In this document: one piece after another, positions 45,501 to 54,056 of the stretch | How the letters are laid out: every line of letters starts with the position of its first letter | How positions within the stretch are numbered: position 1 is the first letter of the stretch | Assembly (NCBI RefSeq): GCF_932526225.1 | Contig: NC_064045.1 | Span: forward strand, 12,146,442 to 12,210,441 | DNA: 64,000 nt | Reading direction: 5' to 3' | Origin: Nematostella vectensis | Lineage: Eukaryota > Cnidaria > Anthozoa > Actiniaria > Edwardsiidae | The notes under the pieces: model-generated | Seen by the model: the letters and a program-made list of their open reading frames with translations, nothing else | Database searches by the model: none | What the model was told of the DNA's origin: nothing | Made by a program: the position numbers and the translations under genes

Positions 45501-47452
45501 CCCATGTTGACTCTGGCTTCGAAGGGGCCTACGTGGCCGTTGTAGCCTTCGATATTAGCGTCAAACACCTGGTCGTATTCATGGTGGAGGGCTTTGAACT
45601 TGGCTTTGATATCTGATGGTAGCAAACTGTCAGGATCTAGAGAAACGTTTGCTGAATGAAGGGTGTCTGTAGAAGGGAACGCACGGGCTGGGCTGGTCGT
45701 TGTGACGTTCGATGGTTCGAAAAGTTGGCGGACTTGACAGAAGTGCTCGTTACGTTTGAGTGAGCGTGGCTCCGATGTAAGGTTGGGAATACGTATTCTT
45801 CCGGCTATGCTGGTAACGATGCCAGGGGGAGGCCAGACAGCAGATGGTTTTACTCTACGAGCGCTCGGCGCGTCGGTACGAGGTTCAAGTGCATACTCGG
45901 CATCAGTGGGTGTGTCGTCCGGTAGTGTGATTTCAAGAAACTCGCCTGGCCAGACTGTTGCGTTGCGTGGTGGTGCACGGAGGACGGTTACAAGGCGTGC
46001 CGTGGTCGAGGTGAGGGTGGAGTGGTGGGCTCCATAAGTGTAGATGGTGTTGTCTCCAAGGATAATCTGCCCTTTTGCAGGTCGGACCGCAATGTCATTT
46101 TTCTCCATAAAGGGCGTGCCGGCTAACACTTCTACGTCTAGGTTTTCCACAACGAGACCTTCAAATGAGAAAGACTTATCTGCCCGGGTGAAAGAAAGGC
46201 GCGTTTCACCAACAACACGTAACTGGGATGAGCCGTCGGCCTGGCTTACGGACTGAGAGCTGGTTGTAATATTGCAACCGAGGCGTGTCGCGGTGGAGAG
46301 TCTTATCATGTTGCCTGTGGCACCGCTGTCGACGGTCATTCGTACGGTATGGTGATTGTAGAAGACGTCTAGATATGGTGACTGACGGGTCTGTATTCTG
46401 AGGACGACCGCGTCATGGGCAGTGTGTGCAGGGGGGTCGATGGACTCAGTCGAGGGCATTTGGGCGTGTGTCTCTAACTCAGAGTCATTGTCGTCGAAGA
46501 TGTCAGCGATTTGTCTTGCTTTAATCATATAGCGCCGATCGCTATCTGGGAGAAATTTGCATTCGCTTAGGAAGTGATGAGTATCCGACCGATTAGCCTG
46601 ACTGCAGAGTGGGCATACCTTCGAGGAGCGGGGCTTTCTTGATGTGGTCTTGCTATTTGGTGCCGGTTTCCACTGATTGTTGTGGCTTGTGGCAGGTTTC
46701 CACTGATAAGTGTTGCTGACGGCTGAGCGAAGGATCTTTGCATCATCGGACGTGCGAATTTCCTCTAGCAGGGAGCTCAATGCCTGAGAGATTTCTGGTT
46801 TGATCGATGCGAGAGTCCTAGAACGTAGCTCTGTCCCGTACCGTTGCTTAACAAGGCGAGGTAGTGATGGGTGAATAAGCCTCAGCCAAGTCAACACTAT
46901 GAGGTTTTCTAGTGTTGGGGAAAGTTCCTCTTCTTCTGTTACTTGTTCGCCATGGTGAGTTAGGTTATTGGGTTTGAGGAGGGAATCCTCGGCGAAAGCC
47001 ATAAGTCTTTGAAACAGGTCTTCCGGGCGCTCGTCGGGCTCTAGATGGATGTCGACGAAATCTATGAAGTGTGCACCAGTTACTTGAAATCCAAAATGTT
47101 GTCGGATCGCCTGCCAGATAAACTCTAGAGATGTAGAGTTCTTAACTAAAGTGCTTCTCGAAATAATAGGACAGTAGTTTGCGATTTGTCCTAGCATAAG
47201 TTCTAAAAAGTTCACCTTCTGTTGGGCAGTGAGGCGTTTTGATTGCTGAACGGTTTCATCATCATCGGTATAGCCACGGAGAGGTTCGGTCTTTGTTTTC
47301 TTTTTCCATGTAGCTCCAACGGCAAGATAAGTTGAGAAATTTGTATCGAGAGACAGCGTATACATCAGGTTTTGCTTCCAGTTTTCAAAACTGGTGATAG
47401 TTTCGGTTTTAGATAGGCTCCATTGTTTTGGTGCTCTGTGAGTAGCAGCCAT
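42557..47452 (-). CDS. Retrotransposon Gag-Pol polyprotein, single ORF
   Basis: 1631 residues without a break. Gag fills about 1-330. In place of a CCHC knuckle it has a CPLC...THHFLSEC zinc motif (about 280-298), reminiscent of BEL/Pao Gag. Protease follows with MTVDSGATGNMI (Asp375). RT lies at about 680-880, with NPSFLVRKPNG, TDLTSAFYQI and the variant catalytic box LADDL (816-820) in place of YxDD. RNase H is near 960-1090 (VTDGALRDPGIGATL). Integrase has an HHCC region (LCHPSTHQ ... CHHC) and DDE-like residues in FAADVIRR, IRTDPAPG and NPVAEKAVQELE. The tail is acidic, then Arg-rich. Gag and Pol share one frame, so no frameshift signal is needed. Confidence 0.93.
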   Translation of the reverse strand: MAATHRAPKQWSLSKTETITSFENWKQNLMYTLSLDTNFSTYLAVGATWKKKTKTEPLRGYTDDDETVQQSKRLTAQQKVNFLELMLGQIANYCPIISRSTLVKNSTSLEFIWQAIRQHFGFQVTGAHFIDFVDIHLEPDERPEDLFQRLMAFAEDSLLKPNNLTHHGEQVTEEEELSPTLENLIVLTWLRLIHPSLPRLVKQRYGTELRSRTLASIKPEISQALSSLLEEIRTSDDAKILRSAVSNTYQWKPATSHNNQWKPAPNSKTTSRKPRSSKVCPLCSQANRSDTHHFLSECKFLPDSDRRYMIKARQIADIFDDNDSELETHAQMPSTESIDPPAHTAHDAVVLRIQTRQSPYLDVFYNHHTVRMTVDSGATGNMIRLSTATRLGCNITTSSQSVSQADGSSQLRVVGETRLSFTRADKSFSFEGLVVENLDVEVLAGTPFMEKNDIAVRPAKGQIILGDNTIYTYGAHHSTLTSTTARLVTVLRAPPRNATVWPGEFLEITLPDDTPTDAEYALEPRTDAPSARRVKPSAVWPPPGIVTSIAGRIRIPNLTSEPRSLKRNEHFCQVRQLFEPSNVTTTSPARAFPSTDTLHSANVSLDPDSLLPSDIKAKFKALHHEYDQVFDANIEGYNGHVGPFEARVNMGPVEPPQRKGRLPQYAREKLLELQDKFDELENQGVFKRPEDVGISVEYLNPSFLVRKPNGGSRLVTAFADVGRYSKPQPSLMQNVDSTLRQIAQWNHLIATDLTSAFYQIPLSRDSLKYCGVATPFRGVRVYTRCAMGMPGSETALEELMCRVLGDLLAEGVVVKLADDLYCGGNTPHELFSNWKRTLQALHECNLRLSASKTIINPKTTTILGWIWSAGTLKASPHRVATLAQCPTPTTVGRMRSFIGAYKVLSRVVPQCSTFLSPLDEIVAGRESRDTIEWTDNLHTAFYNAQKALSSTRVITLPRPEDFLWIVTDGALRDPGIGATLYITRNGNLHLAGFYSAKLKGSQSSWLPCEVEALSIASATRHFSPYLIQSHHRASILTDSKPCVQAYEKLCRGEFSASPRISTFLSAVSQYQATVRHVSGSSILPSDFASRNAPPCEDEACQICSFVKQLGDSVVRRSSIQDVIDGNERLPFTSRSAWLAIQSECPDLRRTHSHLKQGTRPSKKVTNIKDVKRYLGVATIAKDGLLVVKRETPLSPSRECIIVPRRVLDGVLTALHIQLCHPSTHQLKMATKRYLFALDLEKAIVRVSQACHHCASLRTSSKARIEQSSCDPPDAIGVSFAADVIRRSRQFILIVRECVTSYTTSLLLTNEQHSTLRDALIRLCVQMRPLDGPVAIIRTDPAPGFQALKEDKLLQHHRLVLEIGRAKNVNKNPVAEKAVQELEREILQLDPLGGPVSEVALAVATANLNARIRLRGLSAREMWTQRDQFSNSQLPFQDQTLIEKQHDQRNSNHAYSEKSKAPTADFRPSTAITVGDLIYLHPDRNKTRGRDRYLVVDTEGGFCNIRKFIGSQLRSTSYRVKKTDCYKVPSEVPDKTPTAAYDCDSSADEDDTPATKRLPPPAPPDIPTAITDPPSRDVPPQSDADASETRAMDSSHCPSNLQDDDTSPPRRSTRERHLPLRYRDDDFITDFK

Positions 47453-47553
47453 TTCTTCGGTAAATAAGTTGTGCTGTCACAGCGGCGTTTGCTGTTCTAT
47501 TCTGTGATTTTTTTTGGCGAAAGAGACGAAGGGACGAAATCCAGCTGCCACCA

Positions 47554-47712
47554 CGCCAGTTGAATAAGACCACAAACTAGGACACAACTTGGAAACGCTT
47601 TAATCAACAGAGAACCAAAGCCAGTATCGTAACACAGCAAAAACAAGATGGCGGAGAAGTGGCGGGATTTGGTGAACGTTACATAACTAAGTACCGCTGA
47701 CCGGTACTGGCG
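47554..47712 (-). repeat. 5' LTR of the minus-strand retrotransposon
   Basis: Identical to 42247-42405; presumably carries the element's promoter. The CCA at 47551-47553 (TGG on the minus strand) starts the primer-binding site. Confidence 0.92.
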
Positions 47713-48014
47713 TTGACTTCTGTTTTGTGTGTTTCCTTTACATTTAGTTCAGTAGACATTGCATCCAATCAGATCCAGAGACATTGCTATTTGAGTTTTT
47801 TCACTTTTTCGAAGGCAAAGGCAAACCCTTTCTCCTTATGTAGCTCTAACGTACTCAACCTTCGTGTGTTCTAGTCACACCACTTCAAACAACAACACTT
47901 TATTTTGACACAGCACATATAACAATACATAACAAATTCTTAAAAAAACTACTAATATGGTGGTGCACTATACGGAAATAGCCAGGGGTTTATACAATAC
48001 GACTAGAATAAAGT

Positions 48015-49726
48015 TTATAGTACCTGTACAAATTAATAGAAATATAAAGTCCAATCCATGGAAGAACTAGGAATCCACCACCCCTTTCTTGAAACCCTTG
48101 TTTTGGCCCCCTCTTTTTGGAGCTCCTGGGTCCGCCCCCGGGTGCATCTCTTTTCTATTTATTTACCTTGGTCGATGGAGTTCCAGATTATGGTCCCCTT
48201 ATGAGGTTTTGTAAAAGAACACAGCAATTTACCTTGGTTGCTGCTCTGTGGATGATGGAATGCCGTAGGGCCAGCTTGTCAATGTCGTCATCATATCCTC
48301 CGCCTATCACAGTAGCACATGGGATACCCCTGTGTAAAGCCATTCTCAACACCATCAAGTCACGCTCAAACAACCCTGGAAAAATTATAAGAAATATCAA
48401 GTCATATTAAAACAACCCTGGAAAAATCCTAATATTAATTCATGCCATGAAATAAGATAAGATCTAGCAGTGTTTAAAGGGACTTGTAGAATGGTGACTA
48501 TGTATGTTGTGCACCTACACCGACCTTTGCGTTTTTGAAGTTGGAGGGGTGGGAATACCACTCAACCCTTGTATCTATCACACACAGATTTAAATAAGCA
48601 CCCCCCTTTAAATTAGTCCTCCCCCTTGAGGCATAATATCTATATATCATATATACAACATCATCTGGTACAACCCCGCTTTTAGAGAACCGCCATCGCA
48701 ACAACATCATCTGGTACAACCCCCCTTTTAGCAAGAACACAAGCACCAACATCGGCCACAGATTCCTCTCACTCATAGACAAGCACTTCCCTAAAGACCA
48801 CAAACTCAGAAAAATCTTCAACCGGAACACAATCAAAATCAGTTATAGCTGCATGAGCAACACCAAGCAGATAATTGACAGCCACAACAAATGCATAATC
48901 GTATCATCAATCATCAATAACAACCGAAGACGCCCCTACCTCCCTCGCCACCGCCAACAACAAAACATGCAACTGCAGACAAAAGAACGCGTGCCCCCTT
49001 GACGGAAACTGCCTCCAATCATCCGTTATCTACCAAGCTACTGTAACAAGAAAGGACAACAACACCTCCCAAACCTACGTAGGACTAACCGAGAATGAAT
49101 TCAAGACAAGATATAGAAACCACACCACCTCATTCCAACACGCTAAACACAGAAACTCGACCAAACTAAGCAAGTACATATGGAGCCTTAAAGACAACAA
49201 CATAGAACACTTTATTTCATGGAAAATCCTGTCATCTCACTCCGCCTACAACAGCTCTAGCAAAAGATGTAATCTCTGCCTCAAAGAAAAACTTATCATT
49301 ATCCGCCAACCCAAGCTATCAACTTTAAATAAGCGTAACGAGCTAGTGTCTTCGTGCCGCCACAGGAACAAAGCCTTGTTATGCAACAGCTAAACTATTC
49401 AATTTCATCATAACAGCCATTCAAATTTCGCGCCCTATTTTTAATTTTATTGTTAATTTTATACATAGGTAGTATATAAGTGATGGTAGTAATATATTCT
49501 TAATAAATCTCCTGATGAGTGGGCAACCACGAAACAGGCTTGTAGAGATGAAACGTTAGTTCGCGTGTTTTTTCCTACAAACCAAGATATATCCCGCTCT
49601 ACACCTATGTATTGAGCACTGTTATATGAACGCCTGCACTCACGCATATATATACATATATACATATATACATATATACATATATACATATATACATATA
49701 TACATATATACATATATACATATAAA

Positions 49727-49765
<39 letters not shown>

Positions 49766-52250
49766 GCCCATCACCTTGCAAAAATTTAAGGATGACTGAA
49801 CCCAATGCTTTTAGCATTTGAGGTAAAGTCTGAATTTTTCCCTGACCCAAAATCCAATAAGTGCTAAAACAGGCATTCAAGCTACTTACCATTATCTGTG
49901 AGCTTTAGTCTGCCCAGCACGTCATCTACATGTGGGTCTACTCCAGCATCATACAGCACAATATCAGGCCTCCACATGTCCAGTAACCAGGTCAAATGTG
50001 CACGCACAGTGGTCAAGTACTCTAGGTCATCCATGCCACACTCTAGACTCAGGTCCAGATTACTGGTCTGCTTACGCAGTGGGAAGTTTTTCTCAGAGTG
50101 GGCAGAAAAAGTAAAGACGTTTGGCTCATTCTGGAAAATGGACGCAGTACCATCTCCCTGTCATTCAGAGAAAAGGAACATTTTATTCACAAATTTGTTC
50201 TAAAGGAGGGGTTTATTGGGGAGGAAGGGGGGGTAAAGGCATTGGCGGCTGACAAAATCTTGAAAAAAAAAAGAATGAGTGACCCTTCTGCACCTGATGC
50301 ACATCCAGGTCCACGATCATGACACGTGTAACCAAGTTATTATCCAGGAGATACGATGCAGTGATTGCCAAATCATTGAATATACAGAAGCCGGAGCCAT
50401 GGGAGGGAAAGGCATGGTGTGTACCGCCTCCTGTGCTGCATGCTAACCCACATTCCAGCGCAATCCGAGCTGTCAATATCGTCCCACCTGGAGAGAAACG
50501 TTAATAGATCCATAATGTTGAACCTTGGGTTTGGTGCTCTAAGCATAGTTAACGCTGAGGAGGCAGGTAATCGAGGACATTGACATGAGCGTCCTGGCAA
50601 TTCTTATCACCAACACCACAATCACCAGTATCACCAACCATTCTTTATGATCACAACATTAAGGTGATTGTCACGAAAGTTAAGTGATGGTGAGACAACA
50701 GATCATAGTCAGGCTCAACCTAGTCCCAGGCACTTTTTCAGGTTTCCTTTGCTGTTTCAGGTTGCCTGTCAAAGATGTGACCCCCTCCTCCTCACAGCCA
50801 ACCACAGGGACTAGGCAGAGTTGGTCTGCACTACTTACCAACTTCCATCCTTGTTCTTCTCACCAGTCCCTCGGACCAGGGAAACCCTATCTGTTTCATA
50901 TCCCTTTCTGAAATTGTTCCTAGTAAGAAATTTCTAACATAGTCTGGAGTATGTACTTTGATAAGGTCATCATATGAGGCAAAAAACGGTCTATAAACTT
51001 GATTGGGTATTACGACATTGTCCTTTAACAACCACTCCATCAGCTTGGTAAATTTGGCCATCTTAAATCTGTGTTGAGGAGGAAATGGGCATGAATACTG
51101 ATCATGGTGGATAACAGGAAGTCTTGATGGTTCTGTATAGCCTGTCAATGACAAGTATGTACTTTGTCAGATAAAAAGGTTACATTGAAAATATAACTTA
51201 CGTAGACAATAATTTCTAAACATTCAAAGTATTATATGAGCCATTTGGTTACCACCATATAAATAAAAAGAAATGTTTAGCACATCACAATGCATGATCA
51301 AATGCACTTCACATGTCAGAGCCATAGCAGGCCACGTTACATTGATGGGGGCCACAATACAGAAACATTAAGAAAATATTGGGGTGGGGGTGTAGTCATG
51401 CCTCTACTGGTCATTTATAATTTTTGAAAATATTGGGGGGGCACATGCCCTCCCTGCTCCACCCCCTGCTACGGCCCTGCATGTAAGTGACTTTACCCAT
51501 CAGTGCTTAGAAAAAGACTGTTCCACGCAGTTGACAATCATGATTGTTGGTTAGTGTGTGAGCACTGTCGCTGAAAATGGTACCACAGTGCAGCGACCCA
51601 ATAGTCCTAATATGTACATCAATACAGATTAGGTAATGAAGTGAGGTAAGAGGCAGGACTTTGGGCTTAAATTTTCTTAAGAAAAATATAAGTATTCACA
51701 CATTTCGCAATGCAGCCTTCCACCCATGGGATACATGATTTTTGAATCGCTTGCTAAAAGAGAAAAACTAAAAATTAAATTTGAGTTTTACAAACTACAT
51801 TTGACAACAATTATTACCTGGGGTATTTTAGTTAAAATTTTTTTAAAGCTTTTACAAAGAAATCTGCTGTCCGATTTTGTCCGATTGTAGGTAATCAAAA
51901 CACTTCCCACTAACGATTTTCTCTTGAATATCAAATTTGTATTATCTTGGTGAAAATTATTATTCCAAGTAATAAGTAGTTTATTTTTGTAAAACCCTAA
52001 GCTGAATTATGTTTTGATCGCAAAAAAATTGTAGTGCAACCTAGTGTCCGATAAAGCTTAAATTACATAATACATAATAATTGCAAAATAAAAACCTACC
52101 ACTTTTTGGCTGTACGTCTTGATTCAACCGATACCTATAGCTCCAGCTTCCATGATATCTTACGCTACCAGAAAAGCGAATATCACACGCGAATTTTCGC
52201 AAAAGAGCACATGATCGGCACAGAGTAAATCGCCGCAAGACGTCCACCAT
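48015..52250 (-). CDS. Class IV-like histone deacetylase family protein
   Basis: Coding exons (minus): 52250-52100, 51141-50839, 50487-50294, 50157-49890, 48375-48233, and a tentative 3-codon last exon 48023-48015, for 355 residues. All joins keep frame. The arginase/deacetylase fold shows [24 protein letters not shown] (His-His charge relay), the zinc ligands in VDLDVHQGDGTA and the third ligand in [11 protein letters not shown], then IGGGYDDD. The full catalytic set suggests an active amidohydrolase. It resembles bacterial-type and HDAC11-like members more than class I. The first 35 residues are Arg/Ser-rich and almost free of acidic residues, so mitochondrial import is possible. AATAAA lies at 47904-47899. 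The 3' end is the weakest part of the model. Confidence 0.87.
48640..49620 (+). mobile_element. 5'-truncated Penelope-like element
   Basis: Plus-strand coding remnants run from [20 protein letters not shown] (RT C-terminus) through a [15 protein letters not shown] motif to a GIY-YIG-type endonuclease ([19 protein letters not shown] ... [16 protein letters not shown]) and the closing [14 protein letters not shown] frame change occurs near 48930 and the RT core is missing. About 60 bp (ACATCATCTGGTACAACCCC) is duplicated at 48658-48725. The hammerhead ribozyme follows the stop. It is inserted antisense in the deacetylase intron. Confidence 0.85.
49507..49549 (+). ncRNA. Type I hammerhead ribozyme of the Penelope-like element
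   Basis: All conserved parts are present in order: helix I ATCTC, core CTGATGA, stem II GTGG-GCAA-CCAC, core GAAA, short stem III CA-GGCT-TG, cleavage triplet GTA (cut predicted after 49544) and helix I' GAGAT. The minimal stem III is typical of retroelement hammerheads, which can work as dimers; here CAGGCTTG is self-complementary with wobbles. Penelope-like elements are known to carry such motifs. Confidence 0.9.
49635..49768. repeat. (CATATA)n and (TA)n microsatellite
   Basis: About fifteen repeats of a CATATATA-type 10-mer followed by a pure TA run, directly 3' of the Penelope-like element. Its open minus-strand frames (MYICIYVY...) are artefacts. Confidence 0.95.
51330..51480. repeat. 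Dispersed repeat related to 26620-26870
   Basis: Contains AAGAAAATATTGGGG, TCATTTATAATTTTTG, AAAATATTGGGGGGGCACA and CCACCCCCTGCTACGGCCCT, which match the copy in the 26.6-kb region. It lies in intron 1 of the deacetylase gene. Confidence 0.65.
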
Positions 52251-52407
52251 CTTGGATTGAGCCTGCAGTCAAAGTTCACGAAGGCTGTTACTCTCACCAA
52301 ATGCAAATTACAGGTGATGTGTCTTTGAAAGAAAAGACAATTACAAGCAGAAGCAAAAGTCGCAGTTTTGATTTTCTTTTTAATTATTTGCTTAAGACCT
52401 GTTAAGG
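52251..52407. promoter_or_regulatory. Divergent deacetylase/ARF promoter region
   Basis: Only 157 bp separate the two start codons, so both transcripts must start within or overlap this segment. No TATA box is clear; CCAAT-like ATTGGTGAG (CACCAAAT) is near 52297. A shared CpG-poor bidirectional promoter is inferred from spacing alone. Confidence 0.55.
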
Positions 52408-52965
52408 ATGGGATCTTTCTTTTCAAGTATATTTAACCGTTTACTTGGTAAAGAAGAGGTCAGAATACTAATGATTGGCTTAGACAATGCAGGAAAAACG
52501 ACGATTCTATACCGACTCAAACTTGAAGAGGTCGTTTCAACCGTTCCTACTCTGGGGTTTAACGTAGAAACTGTGACTTACAAGAACATAAGCTTCACTG
52601 TCTGGGATATCGGAGGGCAGGATAAGATCCGTGCTCTTTGGAGAGTGTACTATCAAGGCTGCCAGGGAATAATATTTGTTGTGGATAGTGCCGATAGAGA
52701 GAGAGCTGAAGAAGCGAGAAACGAGCTACACAAGTTGCTCGCTGAGGAGGAGTTACAGCAAGTTATTCTGCTTGTGATCGCGAATAAACAGGACATGGCT
52801 AATGCGATGACTGCCTCGGAGATCAGAGAGAAGTTAAAATTGAACGAGATCCGGGGCAGACCGTGGTTTGTGCAGTCCGCTTGCGCTGTAAAGGGCGAAG
52901 GACTATTTGAAGGGCTGGACTGGATGGCGACGCAGATTCGAAACAATAAATATTGGGTCTCGTGA
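52408..52965 (+). CDS. ARF-family small GTPase, intronless
   Basis: 185 residues in one exon. Gly2 (MGSFFSS) is a myristoylation site and is followed by the amphipathic helix. The P-loop is GLDNAGKT (24-31), switch [11 protein letters not shown], interswitch and switch [12 protein letters not shown] (65-74), then NKQD (about 126-129) and an SACAVKG base contact. It is closest to ARF1/ARF6 rather than ARL1, which has WDLGGLTSIR. It diverges at many usually fixed sites ([12 protein letters not shown]). It would recruit coat proteins or lipid enzymes to Golgi or plasma membranes when GTP-bound. The absence of introns suggests a retrocopy that captured a divergent promoter. Confidence 0.92.
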   Translation: MGSFFSSIFNRLLGKEEVRILMIGLDNAGKTTILYRLKLEEVVSTVPTLGFNVETVTYKNISFTVWDIGGQDKIRALWRVYYQGCQGIIFVVDSADRERAEEARNELHKLLAEEELQQVILLVIANKQDMANAMTASEIREKLKLNEIRGRPWFVQSACAVKGEGLFEGLDWMATQIRNNKYWVS

Positions 52966-54056
52966 ATTTGATACTCAAAAGAATAGAAGCCTATGATATA
53001 ATGGCTTTTTACTATGAACAGGCATTTCTAGTATTTAACACTGGTGTTTTTGCACATTTTGATCGGGTGACTAGTTTAACATTTATCAACAAGAAAGGTA
53101 CAACTTATCAATGATAAACACTTTGACCAGAAACTTCAATGTATGTGGAAACAGCAGGCCTTTTCTGCCAAGGAAGTGTACTTTGCGTTAGATTGCTGAA
53201 AACATTAAAATGGCACTATATAGAGATTACTGGAATTGTAACTCATCACGTTATGACCAAAAGGATGATCCAGGAATTTCTGTATAGGTGGTTGCTGAAG
53301 CAAGTGATCCATGAGAAGGGGGCAGATATATTGGAATTTATAAAAGAGGGCGGAGTTATTGGAATGACAAAAGGGCAGCTTCATTGCTTTTTTTGTGGGT
53401 TTTTTGACCACATCTAAAGTCCCCCTATGCAATCTATACAACTGGATGACTGGCACTTTTATTGCTTTCTCATTGACTCCAACTTCTGGATTGATGGTCG
53501 TGTCCATCTGCACAAATCTAATGCAGGTTCCGTTTAGTGTAAATTGCTTGGTAGACAGAAATTTTATAGCCTTGATGGTCTGAATGTAAAACGAAACTTT
53601 TGTTGTCTTCTGTCACACCTTTTCATTAAATAGTTTTTTTCCTTTATTTTTGTAAATCATTATGGGTGTAAATTTACTATGATGAGGTATTGTTATGGAT
53701 ATGGTGGTGATATATTCCCTAGCATGCAGCTTTTTATTTAAAGATTGTGGCACAAAGTTGGATGTGGTAGATTTATTTGTATAATTTCAAGAGAAAACCT
53801 ATTATAATAGGATTGAAGTCCTTGGGTCTGCACCCGTTTTGTATATGTTCTAGTAAGACACTTTTTTTACTAAATACTGATTTTCAAGCCAGGATTAGTC
53901 TTACTCATGGAACAAAATGTCATATATTTTGGTTGGAACAAAATGTCATATATCTTGGTTGGAATAAAATAGATTTGTGCCTCTGTATTGTCCCTTTGCT
54001 CTTTGGGTCTAAAAACCAACAGAATGATCAATTCATGTTTTAACTGTTTTTATTTT
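52966..54056. other. 3' flanks of ARF (+) and DPH7 (-)
   Basis: The two genes converge here. ATTAAA at about 53625 and AATAAA at about 53966 could serve the ARF mRNA. A 27-bp segment (GGAACAAAATGTCATATAT) is tandemly duplicated near 53910-53965. No gene is supported. Confidence 0.5.

Larger units (their letters stand above)
42247..47712 (-). mobile_element. Intact-looking LTR retrotransposon, minus strand
   Basis: Two 159-bp LTRs (42247-42405 and 47554-47712) appear identical, implying recent insertion. Their ends are CGCCAGT...ACTGGCG, not TG...CA. On the minus strand the primer site TGGTGGCAGCTGGA follows the 5' LTR directly. A polypurine tract (AGAGAGAAAGAAAGGAAG) precedes the 3' LTR. A 3-bp TTG may be the target duplication. 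One uninterrupted ORF encodes Gag-PR-RT-RNase H-IN in Ty3/gypsy order. It lies between the JmjC and deacetylase genes and interrupts neither. Confidence 0.93.

Noticed and set aside
49459..49892. Minus frames rich in YICIYVYM.
   Set aside because: Translation of a TA-rich microsatellite.
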